Shown: positions 18,194 to 26,546, counted from the stretch's first letter. The stretch: DNA of 49,074 nt from Pseudomonadota bacterium (GCA_021782995.1 JAJXUI010000021.1:1-49074); one strand, 5' to 3'. Translations and numbers: made by a program. Notes: generated from the letters alone by a model not told the origin.

Positions 18194-19438
18194 ATGGGCA
18201 CAATACTGCTCTATTCCTATTACTGGATATTTATCATCTGGATACCTTTCCTGATTTACGCTAACAACCCAAATCTCCCAACTTCACTCCAAAAGACGCT
18301 GCGCTTCCTGGTCAAAGTCAGTTTATTGGCTGGCGCATATGAATTACTGATGACCCTCTTTTTCCAGAGCGCGATTCGAATAGACATTTTGATCGCGATA
18401 CTGATACTCGGACTGATCTACACCGCATCCGGCGCTGTTCTTGTTTATCAGGGCGTTTCAGGAAAATACACGAACAAGCTCAGGTTGACCTCGGCGTCCT
18501 TGGGCTTGTTGTGTTTTAGCGTACCCGTACTGTCCATTATAGGATGGGGTGTATTTACCTCTGAATCAACAAAAGTCGATCTATCACTGAAAAATGGAAG
18601 ACATTACCGGTTCGAAGCTGCATTCAGGAATGACGAAACACAAATGCGATTCTTTGGACAGCTGGCTTCCCAAACCAATCCATGGGCAGGCTACTATCTG
18701 GGAGACAATACCGACTCGCGCTTCAAGCAACTCATCATCAATGAACAGGGAAAATTCTGGATTTACGATAATGAATTGCGGCTTTTATATACTGGACAAA
18801 ATTCCAATACCCCAGATTCACTTCAGTATCAGGGCGTGGCCATACACGGAGTGAATGACAAAACACATATTACAATCGAGCACCAAGGCAACGACGCTTT
18901 CAGACTTGTTTCACAAAGATTTATAAACAGCACAGTGTCTGACACATCGCAGAAAACCATATTCAGGAAAATTTCCCCTCCCAGATTTCCTGAACCCGTC
19001 TCTCCGCATGACGAGGTTAAATTCATTGGCGTATTCTCTGCAAAAACGCCAGCCAGCAGCAATGCCTACCTGGTTACACAAATATGGCTCTGGCAAGCAA
19101 ATGGTAAATATTGGGGACAGTATCTGCATGACCTGTATGAAAAGGGACGACAATACGACTTTGTTGCATCAAGGCAGATCGAGCCAATATGCAGCGGGGA
19201 TTGCAGTGATATGAACCTGACTTTCAAGACTTCCGCAGGAACCATTTCCATCAGCAAAAAATCTGATGAAATGATTGTTGTTGCAAGCTCCGGCACTACA
19301 CAAGACACCCTGCTAAAACGCGGCGAAACTGTAACGGGCTTCTTGTTTGACCTTGCCCCGTTGGCCACAAGCAGACAAAACCAGGAATGGATTGAGGCCA
19401 TCACTACAGGTACTTTTGTAAAGTGGCTTGCCGAATAG
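18194..19438 (+). CDS. membrane-anchored protein of unknown function inserted between mutL and miaA
   Basis: I do not recognise this 414-residue product. I start it at the ATG at 18194, one base after the mutL stop (TAA-G-ATG); an earlier ATG at 18167 lies inside mutL. Four hydrophobic segments fill residues 1-130 (about 5-22, 38-60, 68-88 and 105-122). A large soluble part of about 290 residues follows, rich in short beta strands, aromatic residues, Ser and Thr, and containing a CSGDC pair near residue 335. It is probably exported to the periplasmic side. Its base composition is more AT-rich than mutL or miaA, and codons such as ATA and AGA are more frequent, which suggests later acquisition. 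The coupling to mutL may only ensure expression. Confidence 0.8.
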   Translation: MGTILLYSYYWIFIIWIPFLIYANNPNLPTSLQKTLRFLVKVSLLAGAYELLMTLFFQSAIRIDILIAILILGLIYTASGAVLVYQGVSGKYTNKLRLTSASLGLLCFSVPVLSIIGWGVFTSESTKVDLSLKNGRHYRFEAAFRNDETQMRFFGQLASQTNPWAGYYLGDNTDSRFKQLIINEQGKFWIYDNELRLLYTGQNSNTPDSLQYQGVAIHGVNDKTHITIEHQGNDAFRLVSQRFINSTVSDTSQKTIFRKISPPRFPEPVSPHDEVKFIGVFSAKTPASSNAYLVTQIWLWQANGKYWGQYLHDLYEKGRQYDFVASRQIEPICSGDCSDMNLTFKTSAGTISISKKSDEMIVVASSGTTQDTLLKRGETVTGFLFDLAPLATSRQNQEWIEAITTGTFVKWLAE

Positions 19439-19466
19439 TTCTGATATTTAATCCCGTACCATTGTG

Positions 19467-19490
19467 AATTTCCCGCCAATCCGGGAAATT
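19467..19490 (+). terminator. inverted repeat between the unknown membrane gene and miaA
   Basis: A perfect nine-pair stem AATTTCCCG / CGGGAAATT with a six-base loop lies 28 bases after the unknown gene and 37 bases before miaA. There is no good T-run after it, so it may be a weak terminator, an RNA processing site or a remnant of the event that placed the upstream gene. Confidence 0.45.
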
Positions 19491-19526
19491 TCAATCGCGG
19501 TAACGTTTCAACATACTCACACTGCA

Positions 19527-20462
19527 ATGAACACACCTCCAGCCATTTTCCTGATGGGCCCCACTGCAAGCGGAAAGACCGCAGCTGCAATTACGCTGGC
19601 ACAGCACCTGCCTGTGGAGCTGATCAGCGTGGATTCGGCACTGGTATTCCGCGACATGAATATCGGCACGGCAAAGCCGGATGCAGCAACACTGGAAGTC
19701 GCCCCGCATTTCCTGATCGACATCATCGACCCGACTGACGTCTATTCTGCTGCAAACTTTCGCACTGATGCATTGCGCTTGATGGAGGAAATCACCGCAC
19801 GCGGCAACATTCCGCTGCTGGTGGGCGGCACGATGCTGTATTACCGCGCGCTGCGCTTTGGCCTGAGCGAGCTGCCACAGGCGGATGAAAGCGTGCGGGC
19901 AGAAATTGATGCTGAAGCTGAAATACATGGCTGGCCATATATGCACAGCAAACTGGCCATGCTGGATGCTGAAACTGCAGCACGCCTGAAGCCGAATGAT
20001 ACGCAGCGTATACAGCGCGCTTTGGAAATCTGCATAGTCAGTGGGCAGAAGATGAGCGATCTGCTGAAACAGCAGCAGCCCTATGAGTTGCCATACAGAT
20101 TAATTCCGATTGCGCTGGTGCCTTCCGAGCGCAAGGTGCTGCATGAGCGCATCGCCACGCGCTTTTACAACATGATGAAAGAAGGCTTGCTGGAGGAAGT
20201 GGAGGAGCTGCAGCAAAAATATGAGCTCAGCGCCGACATGCCATCAATGCGCTGCGTCGGCTACCGCCAGGCATGGCAATTCCTGCAAGGCGAAATTTCA
20301 CGAGATGAATTGCCCGAGCATGGCATTGCCGCGACACGCCAATTGGCGAAGCGCCAGCTCACCTGGTTGCGCGGCATGCCGGATAATATTGAGCTGGACT
20401 GCCTGAATCCGCATCTTGCACAACACGTGCGATCTGCAGTAGAAAAGTTTTTATATAATTAA
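19527..20462 (+). CDS. miaA: tRNA dimethylallyltransferase MiaA
   Basis: MiaA adds an isopentenyl group to A37 of tRNAs that read codons starting with U. The 311-residue product begins with the P-loop GPTASGKTA at residues 10-18, then the DSALVFRDMNIGTAKP segment that binds the acceptor base, the LIDIIDPTD motif near 66-74, the LVGGTMLYYRAL motif near 99-110 and the late MRCVGYRQAW and ATRQLAKRQLTWLR motifs. All are intact. I use the ATG at 19527; the frame is open 21 codons upstream but the extra residues are unrelated to the family. The next gene follows after five bases, so they are probably co-transcribed. Confidence 0.97.
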   Translation: MNTPPAIFLMGPTASGKTAAAITLAQHLPVELISVDSALVFRDMNIGTAKPDAATLEVAPHFLIDIIDPTDVYSAANFRTDALRLMEEITARGNIPLLVGGTMLYYRALRFGLSELPQADESVRAEIDAEAEIHGWPYMHSKLAMLDAETAARLKPNDTQRIQRALEICIVSGQKMSDLLKQQQPYELPYRLIPIALVPSERKVLHERIATRFYNMMKEGLLEEVEELQQKYELSADMPSMRCVGYRQAWQFLQGEISRDELPEHGIAATRQLAKRQLTWLRGMPDNIELDCLNPHLAQHVRSAVEKFLYN

Positions 20463-20467
20463 ATCAA

Positions 20468-21529
20468 ATGGTTATTGAATATACCAACAACGCCGTTTTT
20501 GGAGTGATAGATCAACAGGCGATGGACGAGCTGAACACGAACATCGGCGACATCCTGACCCTGGCGATCGAACACAAGGCATCACATCAGGCTCTGGTGG
20601 TGCATGACACACGCAGCGACCTGGCCTGTGCACTCACTGCCGCCTATCGCCGTAACATTCCCGATGCACGCTTTGTGGATTTTGATAGCGTATCGCCAGA
20701 GCAGGTACATGAAGCATTCAACCGCATGCAGGCGGGTGATCTGGTGGTGCTGGTGCAGACCAGCAATTTTCGCATGGATGCATTCAGGATCAGGGTGGAA
20801 TTATTCAAGCGCGGCTTGAAGGTGATCGAGCATGTACACCTGAACCGCCTGCCAGATCTGCAGCCGCTGGACTATATCAAGTCTCTGGCCTATGACCCCG
20901 CCTACTACCGCAATACCGGGCGTGCATTGAAGGCACGCATCGACCGCACACAGTCAGCCATGATAGACAGTGGTGGCGTGCAACTGCACTTTACCGCCCC
21001 CTTTGAGCCCGCCAAACTCAATGTGGGGGACTACAGCGAGCTGAACAATGTGGGCGGACAGTTCCCCATCGGGGAAGTGTTCACCGAAACCCGGGATTTC
21101 AGCGCGGTAAACGGCAAGGTGCGCATCTTCGTGTTTGGTGATTCGCACTTTATGGTAAACAGGCCTGACAAACCGATTACGCTGACCGTGAATAAAAGTC
21201 GTGTAGTTGAAGTGATCGACTCCACCCCGGCTTTTGACGAGATGATGGAAATGATCCGCCGCGACGAAGGCGAGATCTGGTTGCGCGAAATCGGCTTTGG
21301 ACTGAATCGGGCATTTACCAAAGACAGACTGGTAAATGACATCGGCACCTATGAAAGGATGTGCGGCATCCATCTCTCGCTGGGGGCCAAGCATGGCGTG
21401 TACTCGAAGGCGGAAATCAAGCGCAAGGATGCCAAGTATCATATCGATGTATTTGCTGTTACAGAGTCGGTACAACTGGATGGCATACCCGTTTACCTTG
21501 CTGGACAATGGGTTATCGACAATATATGA
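20468..21529 (+). CDS. M29 aminopeptidase-like (COG2309 type) metalloprotein
   Basis: A 353-residue cytosolic protein that resembles the C-terminal catalytic half of M29 aminopeptidases. Candidate metal ligands fall in the family order and with similar spacing: E203 (FPIGEVFTET), E274 (REIGFGLN), H302 (GIHLSLG), H309 or Y312, H325 and D327 (YHIDVF). In AmpS/AmpT the set is Glu, Glu, His, Tyr, His, Asp (from memory). The N-terminal 160 residues also follow the M29 pattern with a nucleotide-binding-like alternating fold. The reaction could be peptide hydrolysis, but related folds include ring-opening dioxygenases such as NicX, so the substrate should be left open. It follows miaA by five bases. 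No strong ribosome site is seen. Confidence 0.7.
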   Translation: MVIEYTNNAVFGVIDQQAMDELNTNIGDILTLAIEHKASHQALVVHDTRSDLACALTAAYRRNIPDARFVDFDSVSPEQVHEAFNRMQAGDLVVLVQTSNFRMDAFRIRVELFKRGLKVIEHVHLNRLPDLQPLDYIKSLAYDPAYYRNTGRALKARIDRTQSAMIDSGGVQLHFTAPFEPAKLNVGDYSELNNVGGQFPIGEVFTETRDFSAVNGKVRIFVFGDSHFMVNRPDKPITLTVNKSRVVEVIDSTPAFDEMMEMIRRDEGEIWLREIGFGLNRAFTKDRLVNDIGTYERMCGIHLSLGAKHGVYSKAEIKRKDAKYHIDVFAVTESVQLDGIPVYLAGQWVIDNI

Positions 21530-21654
21530 ACTGCACTCCGGTTGACATGAATTTATTCAATCACACCGTCAACTGAAATCAGATATGTCCCGTTATTGGT
21601 CTCGACACCGCGAAATATGTGTCACACCAACCAACCATCCTTAGGAGACTGACC

Positions 21655-21831
21655 ATGAGCAAACTGCTTTCAACCCTGATCGCTGCCGTTTTCGTTTCTT
21701 CCATCAGCATGGCTGCTGTTGCCGCTGAAGGTGCGCCTGCAGCAGAAGGTGCTGCACCTGCCAAGACAGTAAAGCACAAAGTGGAAAAGAAACATTCCAA
21801 GAAAAAGGCCGTGGAGCACAAGAAGAAATAA
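21655..21831 (+). CDS. small exported Ala/Lys-rich protein, 58 aa
   Basis: The ATG at 21655 has an AGGAG site seven bases upstream; an ATG 12 codons earlier has none. The product is a typical signal peptide (residues 1-23, ending AAVAA) followed by a short Ala/Gly/Glu linker and a tail of about 25 residues in which nearly every second residue is Lys or His. It resembles acid-shock or histone-like small periplasmic proteins only in composition; I recognise no family. The highly basic tail could bind the outer membrane, nucleic acid or metal. It stands alone and ends in a strong terminator, so it is likely a well-expressed single gene. Confidence 0.8.
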   Translation: MSKLLSTLIAAVFVSSISMAAVAAEGAPAAEGAAPAKTVKHKVEKKHSKKKAVEHKKK

Positions 21832-21853
21832 TTCAGCCCCTGGCTGGATGCAA

Positions 21854-21877
21854 GGCGGGATGATTCCCGCCTTTTTT
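21854..21877 (+). terminator. rho-independent terminator of the small Lys-rich protein gene
   Basis: Perfect seven-pair stem GGCGGGA / TCCCGCC with a TGAT loop, followed by six T residues, 22 bases after the stop codon. Confidence 0.92.
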
Positions 21878-21988
21878 ATTGCCTGCCCCCTGCGAATCAC
21901 CCCATGATGCAGCATTCCTGCGACTCTGGAGCGGATAAACGCTTATAATTGCAGATTTGATTATTAATATAATTTCAGGGAGCGCAAT

Positions 21989-22864
21989 TTGTCAGATACA
22001 GAAAAAATGGGCAGCCGCGAATTAGGACTGGTGCTGACCCAGCAAATCCTCGGCGTAGATGACCTGCATTATGGCTTGTGGGATGACGCGATGGAACTCA
22101 AGCTTGCCAACCTGCACATCGCGCAGCAGCGCTATACCGATAACCTCATCAATGCGATGCCCGACCCCAAGGCAGGATCCGTCAAGGTGTTCGACATCGG
22201 CTGCGGCACCGGCCATGTGCTGGGACAACTTCTGGCCCGCGGGTTTGAAGCGGACGGGCTGGTACCCGCCCCCAGCCTGGCCAAGCTGGTGCGCCAGCAG
22301 CAGGCGAAATACCCAAACTATCCCAGCAAACTGTACGAGTGCATCTTTGAGGCAGTACCTGTCGGGGAAATGCAGCAGAAATATGATGTCTGCCTGTTCA
22401 GCGAAAGCTTCCAGTACATCTGCATGGAGACGTCTTTCGACATCCTGCAGAAAATCCTCAAGCCTGGTGGCATCGTAGTGATCTGTGACTTTTTCAAGAC
22501 CGAACATCATGGCGATGGCGGTCCCGGCGACGGCAGTTTCGGCGGCGGCCATGCGATGGCCGATTTCTACCGCAAGGTACAGGCGTCGCGCTTCGAAATT
22601 GCCCGGGATGAAGACATTACCCAACGCGTCAGCCCCAACCTGCAGCTGGTAAATGATATCCTGCACAACACGATCAAGCCGGTCGGACTGACCTTTGACC
22701 GCTATCTGAGTGAAAATTACCCGAAGATATACTGGGTAATCAAAAGGCTGGTGCGCAAAAAGCTGGAGCGTCTGAACTACAAGTATTTCGAAGGCCATCG
22801 CAACAAGGAAACCTTCGAGCGCTACAAGACCTATCACCTGATCGTCCTGAAACTCAAAGGCTGA
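21989..22864 (+). CDS. class I SAM-dependent methyltransferase
   Basis: A 291-residue methyltransferase of unknown substrate. The SAM-binding motif I VFDIGCGTGHVLGQLL lies near residues 68-83, an acidic motif at the next strand (ADGLVPAP) lacks the usual acidic residue, and KPGGIVVICDFF near 158-169 is motif III. A Gly-rich loop HHGDGGPGDGSFGGGHAM near 173-190 is unusual and may cover the acceptor site. The start is the TTG at 21989: CAGGGAG ends six bases before it, whereas an internal ATG six codons on has no such site. The C-terminal 60 residues are basic. It ends four bases before oxyR, so the two are probably one transcript. Confidence 0.85.
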   Translation: MSDTEKMGSRELGLVLTQQILGVDDLHYGLWDDAMELKLANLHIAQQRYTDNLINAMPDPKAGSVKVFDIGCGTGHVLGQLLARGFEADGLVPAPSLAKLVRQQQAKYPNYPSKLYECIFEAVPVGEMQQKYDVCLFSESFQYICMETSFDILQKILKPGGIVVICDFFKTEHHGDGGPGDGSFGGGHAMADFYRKVQASRFEIARDEDITQRVSPNLQLVNDILHNTIKPVGLTFDRYLSENYPKIYWVIKRLVRKKLERLNYKYFEGHRNKETFERYKTYHLIVLKLKG

Positions 22865-22868
22865 TTGC

Positions 22869-23771
22869 ATGACATTGCAAGAGTTGCGTTACATTGTTGC
22901 CCTGGCTGACACAGGCCATTTCGGCAAGGCTGCCGAAATCTGCCATATCAGCCAGTCCACGCTGTCCACGCAAATCAAGAAGCTGGAGGACTACCTCGGC
23001 ACAACGCTGTTCGACCGATCGCTGAAGCAAGTGGTATTGACACCGACAGGCAAGGATATTGTTGCTTCTGCGCGCCTGATACTCGATGAGTCCAATCGTA
23101 TTCGCGAGCTGGCGCGTCAGGCGAATGATCCGATGGAGCGCACGGTGAATCTCGGCGTGATTCCAACACTGGGACCCTATTACCTGCCCCACGTGTTGAC
23201 ACTGTTGCACAGCCAGTTTCCCAAATTGCGCCTGCTGCTGCGCGAGGAAATGACCCCCCATGTGCTGCAGCACCTGACTGAAGGCAGGCTGGATGCGGGT
23301 TTGCTTGCTTTGCCCGTCGACGATGCCAACCTGGAAGTTTTCCCGCTGTTCAAGGAGCCTTTTTTCGCCGCCGTGCCCTATGCACACAAGCTGGCAGATG
23401 AAACGGAAATCGACATCAAGGATCTGGCGCAGGCCGGATTGCTGTTGCTGGAAGAAGGCCACTGCCTGCGCGACCATGCGCTGGAAGCCTGCCAGCTCGA
23501 TGGCCTGCAGAATGAAGAAATCACCGCCACCAGCCTGGAAACCCTGCGACAGATGGTGGGCATGGGCCTGGGGGTGACCCTGATTCCGGTGCTGGCCAGT
23601 GGCGGCACGACTGCGATGACCCAGGTGGCATTGCGTCGGCTGACCTCCCCGGGTGCATCACGCACCATCGGTCTGGTGTGGCGCAAGCGCTCGCCCCTCG
23701 CCTCGACCATGGAGCAACTCGCATTAACTCTCCGAGATAATCTCCCCCCCCGCACCCTCCCATTAATTTAA
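22869..23771 (+). CDS. oxyR: hydrogen-peroxide-sensing LysR-type regulator OxyR
   Basis: OxyR activates peroxide defence genes when an intramolecular disulfide forms. The 300-residue product has the LysR helix-turn-helix at residues 1-60 (FGKAAEICHISQSTLSTQIKK in the usual place) and a regulatory domain from about 90. The redox loop reads EEGHCLRDHALEAC, with cysteines at residues 199 and 208, exactly the E. coli numbering and spacing. This makes the assignment secure. The GVIPTLGPYYLP segment near residue 95 is also typical. It is followed by an AT-rich region and then rubrerythrin, a peroxide reductase, which is a natural target. It seems co-transcribed with the methyltransferase upstream. 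Confidence 0.95.
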   Translation: MTLQELRYIVALADTGHFGKAAEICHISQSTLSTQIKKLEDYLGTTLFDRSLKQVVLTPTGKDIVASARLILDESNRIRELARQANDPMERTVNLGVIPTLGPYYLPHVLTLLHSQFPKLRLLLREEMTPHVLQHLTEGRLDAGLLALPVDDANLEVFPLFKEPFFAAVPYAHKLADETEIDIKDLAQAGLLLLEEGHCLRDHALEACQLDGLQNEEITATSLETLRQMVGMGLGVTLIPVLASGGTTAMTQVALRRLTSPGASRTIGLVWRKRSPLASTMEQLALTLRDNLPPRTLPLI

Positions 23772-23939
23772 TTAATTAATCAAATCAAATAATTATTTAA
23801 TTTTCAGCAAAGTCATGATATTTTGATTGAGTTTATCAATCGACCCGGTTGAGAAAATCTACAGCATCAATAAACCGCCCTCCTTATACTGTGATCGTGG
23901 TTTCCACCACATTGTTAACAATCATGGAGGCAAACAATC
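23772..23939 (+). promoter_or_regulatory. rubrerythrin promoter region
   Basis: The first part is strongly AT-rich with repeated TTAAT blocks. An inverted repeat TTGAT-N7-ATCAA (23823-23839) has the T-N-A dyad shape of a LysR-type site. TATACT at 23885-23890 is a good -10 element but has no matching -35, as expected for an activated promoter. OxyR is the obvious candidate activator; this is inference. GGAGG ends seven bases before the rubrerythrin ATG. Confidence 0.45.
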
Positions 23940-24359
23940 ATGAAACTGAAAGGTAGCAAAACCGAACAGCATCTGAAGGATGCATTTGCTGGCGAATCCC
24001 AGGCTAACCGTCGTTACCTGTATTTCGCATCTAAAGCTGACGTAGAAGGTTACAACGATGTTGCAGCCCTGTTCCGCTCCACAGCTGAAGGCGAAACCGG
24101 CCATGCACACGGCCATCTGGAATTCCTGGAGCAGTGCGGTGACCCAGCAACTGGTCTGCCATTCGGCTCGACATCCGACAACCTGAAAACTGCTGTTGCC
24201 GGTGAAACACACGAATACACAGACATGTACCCAGGCATGGCCAAGACAGCTCGCGACGAAGGCTTTGAAGAAATTGCCAACTGGTTCGAGACACTGGCTA
24301 AAGCCGAGCGCTCTCACGCCAATCGTTACAGCAAGGCGCTGAACGAACTGAACGCTTAA
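23940..24359 (+). CDS. rubrerythrin, short form without rubredoxin domain
   Basis: Rubrerythrins reduce hydrogen peroxide to water at a di-iron site in a four-helix bundle. The 139-residue product has the ferritin-like domain only: [16 protein letters not shown] near residues 14-29 supplies the first Glu, [15 protein letters not shown] near 45-59 the Glu-x-x-His pair, [14 protein letters not shown] near 82-95 further ligands and [16 protein letters not shown] near 115-130 the last Glu and His. Classical rubrerythrin (about 190 residues) ends in a rubredoxin-like FeS4 domain with two CxxC pairs; this one has none and must receive electrons from another protein. The Fe-S oxidoreductase and DUF3501 genes downstream are the likely partners (inference). 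OxyR lies just upstream. Confidence 0.93.
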   Translation: MKLKGSKTEQHLKDAFAGESQANRRYLYFASKADVEGYNDVAALFRSTAEGETGHAHGHLEFLEQCGDPATGLPFGSTSDNLKTAVAGETHEYTDMYPGMAKTARDEGFEEIANWFETLAKAERSHANRYSKALNELNA

Positions 24360-24450
24360 TCACCGTTCATGAAGGACACGGCAAAGCGCTGGCTGCGACT
24401 CTCTCCCTGTTGCCTCCTCGCCTTGTCTGTGGACTTTCATACCGAATTCC

Positions 24451-24475
24451 GGCCGGCTGCCACAGGCAGCTGGCC
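24451..24475 (+). repeat. near-perfect palindrome upstream of the Fe-S oxidoreductase gene
   Basis: GGCC-g-GCTGCC-aca-GGCAGC-t-GGCC forms a ten-pair hairpin with one mismatch. There is no T-run after it. It lies in the 187-base gap between rubrerythrin and the Fe-S oxidoreductase, so it may stabilise the rubrerythrin message or adjust expression of the downstream genes. Confidence 0.6.
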
Positions 24476-24510
24476 AACAAAACTGCACCGCACAAGAATA
24501 TTAAACAAGC

Positions 24511-24530
24511 ATTCGAACAGCGCTTCGAAT
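24511..24530 (+). repeat. ATTCGAA hairpin just before the Fe-S oxidoreductase gene
   Basis: ATTCGAA-cagcgc-TTCGAAT, a perfect seven-pair inverted repeat, ends five bases before the GGAG ribosome site of the next gene. It could be a regulator binding site or an RNA hairpin close to the start. Confidence 0.5.
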
Positions 24531-24546
24531 TAACTGGAGTGAAGAC

Positions 24547-25881
24547 ATGGCTACGACATCACGCGAAGGCAATCTGGAAGCCCCGACACGACATGCACTT
24601 GACTGGAACAACCCGGATTTCTACAACGAAAAATCGCTGTATGACGAAATGGAACGCGTGTTCGATATCTGTCACGGCTGCCGCCGATGCGTGAGCCTGT
24701 GCCACTCCTTCCCTACCCTGTTTGACCTGGTGGATGAATCCTCCACCTTTGAAGTGGACGGCGTAGACAAGCAGGATTACATGAAGGTCGTTGACCAGTG
24801 CTACCTGTGCGACCTGTGCTACATGACCAAATGTCCCTACACCCCGCCACATGAATGGAACCTGGACTTTCCGCACCTGATGCTGCGAGCGAAAGCATTC
24901 AAATTCAAGCAGGGCGATGTGAAAACCCGCGACCGCATCCTCACCAGCACCGACACGGTTGGCAGCCTCGCCGGCATCCCGGTGGTGGCGCAAGTAGTGA
25001 ATGCCGCCAACAATTTTGGCCCGACACGCAAGGCACTGGAAGCCGTGCTCGGCGTGCATGCAGATGCCAAGCTGCCGCGTTATGAAAGCAATACCCTGCG
25101 CAAGCGTCTTTCAAGTCACAAGAGCAAAGCCGTCGCCGAACCCGCAGGACGAACAAAAGGCAAGATTGCGCTGTTTGCCACCTGCTATACCAACCGCAAC
25201 GAACCCGGCCCCGGTGAAGATTTCGTCGCAGTATGCGAACACAACGGCATCCCCGTAGTCATCGCCGAGAAAGAGCGCTGCTGCGGCATGCCCAAGCTGG
25301 AACTGGGCAATCTGGAAGCGGTGAAGGAAGCCAAGGAATTCAATATCCCGGTACTGGCCAAGCTGGTGGACGAAGGTTACGACCTCACCGGACTGGTGCC
25401 CTCCTGCGTACTGATGTTCAAGCAGGAACTGCCGCTGATGTTCCCCAACGATCCGGATGTGCAAAAGGTAAAAAATGCCTTCTTCGACCCATTCGAATAC
25501 CTGATGATCCGCCACAAGGAAGGCAAGCTGAAGACCGACTTCAAAAACGAACTGGGCAAAGTGGCCTACCATGCGGCCTGCCATCAGCGCGTACAGAATA
25601 TTGGCCCGAAGACCCGCGAAATGCTGTCCATCATTCCGGGCACCGAAGTGGAAATCATTGAACGCTGCTCCGGACATGACGGCACCTACGCGGTAAAAAA
25701 GGAATTCCACGAATTCTCGATGAAGATCGTGAAGCCGGTGGTAGACCGCGTAAAGAAAGCCGAAGCCGCGCATTATGGCAGCGACTGTGCGATGGCCGGC
25801 CATCACATCGAAAACGGCCTGAAGGATGGACGTGCACCCTCACACCCGATCAGCCTGGTACGCAAGGCTTACGGCATTTAA
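24547..25881 (+). CDS. (Fe-S)-binding oxidoreductase, GlpC / heterodisulfide reductase-like
   Basis: A 444-residue soluble electron carrier. Two [4Fe-4S] ferredoxin motifs are present: C42-x2-C45-x2-C48-x3-C52 and C85-x2-C88-x2-C91-x4-C96-P, the second with one extra residue in the last gap. Two CCG (DUF3483/HdrB-type) domains follow: CYTNRNEPG...ERCCGMPK around 210-250 and AACHQRVQN...ERCSGHDG around 345-380. Such domains bind an unusual cluster or contact a redox partner in GlpC, HdrB and LutA. The gene lies directly before DUF3501 and after rubrerythrin, a set I recall as recurring in proteobacteria. It probably feeds electrons to the rubrerythrin, but the donor is unknown. GGAG precedes the ATG by eight bases. 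Confidence 0.9.
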   Translation: MATTSREGNLEAPTRHALDWNNPDFYNEKSLYDEMERVFDICHGCRRCVSLCHSFPTLFDLVDESSTFEVDGVDKQDYMKVVDQCYLCDLCYMTKCPYTPPHEWNLDFPHLMLRAKAFKFKQGDVKTRDRILTSTDTVGSLAGIPVVAQVVNAANNFGPTRKALEAVLGVHADAKLPRYESNTLRKRLSSHKSKAVAEPAGRTKGKIALFATCYTNRNEPGPGEDFVAVCEHNGIPVVIAEKERCCGMPKLELGNLEAVKEAKEFNIPVLAKLVDEGYDLTGLVPSCVLMFKQELPLMFPNDPDVQKVKNAFFDPFEYLMIRHKEGKLKTDFKNELGKVAYHAACHQRVQNIGPKTREMLSIIPGTEVEIIERCSGHDGTYAVKKEFHEFSMKIVKPVVDRVKKAEAAHYGSDCAMAGHHIENGLKDGRAPSHPISLVRKAYGI

Positions 25882-25892
25882 GGATACTGAAG

Positions 25893-26489
25893 ATGGAGAC
25901 TATGGAAATGAATCACTTAACGCGTGAAGACCTGTTCACTCTGGAAAAATATGCGACGATCAAGAATGAATTCCGCAAACAGGTCATCGAACACAAGAAA
26001 AAGCGCCAGATTGCCATAGGCGAACACGCCACACTGTATTTTGAAGACAAGCTGACGATGCAATACCAGATTCAGGAAATGCTGCGTCTGGAGCGCATGT
26101 TCGAGCCGGAGCTGATCCAGGATGAACTGGATGTCTACAACCCCTTGATCCCCGATGGCCACAACTGGAAGGCCACCTTCATGATCGAATATCCGGATGT
26201 GGAAGAACGCAAAATTGCGCTGACCAAACTGGTTGGCATCGAAGACACTACCTGGGTGCGCGTAGACAAATTCGACAAGGTTTATGCGATCTGCAATGAA
26301 GACCTTGACCGCACCGAGCCAAACAAGACTTCAGCCGTTCACTTCATGCGCTTTGAACTGACACCTGAAATGATTGCCGCCGTGAAAAACGGCAAAAAGA
26401 TTTCCATGGGAATTGACTTGCCTGCCTACAAGATGGAAACCGAGCTCACCGATCCTCAGCGGGCTTCACTCGCAGCAGATTTGAAATAA
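25893..26489 (+). CDS. DUF3501 family protein
   Basis: A 198-residue soluble protein of the DUF3501 family: LTREDLFTLEKYATIKNEFR at the start, then KRQIAIGEHATLYFED, MQYQIQEMLRLERMFE and LNPLIPDG-type segments, and a late HFMRFELTPEMIAA motif. It has no cysteine cluster or membrane segment. Family members are found beside rubrerythrin and HdrB/GlpC-like Fe-S genes, as here, but their reaction is not known to me. An AAGGA site fits the ATG at 25893; ATG codons 9 and 15 bases further on are possible starts. It begins 11 bases after the Fe-S gene and is certainly co-transcribed. Confidence 0.88.
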   Translation: METMEMNHLTREDLFTLEKYATIKNEFRKQVIEHKKKRQIAIGEHATLYFEDKLTMQYQIQEMLRLERMFEPELIQDELDVYNPLIPDGHNWKATFMIEYPDVEERKIALTKLVGIEDTTWVRVDKFDKVYAICNEDLDRTEPNKTSAVHFMRFELTPEMIAAVKNGKKISMGIDLPAYKMETELTDPQRASLAADLK

Positions 26490-26506
26490 AGCTGACAGTG
26501 CCAATT

Positions 26507-26546
26507 AAAAAGCTGCCTCACTCCTTCTGGAATGGGCAGCTTTTTT
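26507..26546 (+). terminator. rho-independent terminator after DUF3501
   Basis: AAAAAGCTGCC pairs with GGCAGCTTTTT across a 17-base loop, and a run of six T follows. It lies 17 bases after the stop and ends the redox operon. Confidence 0.9.
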
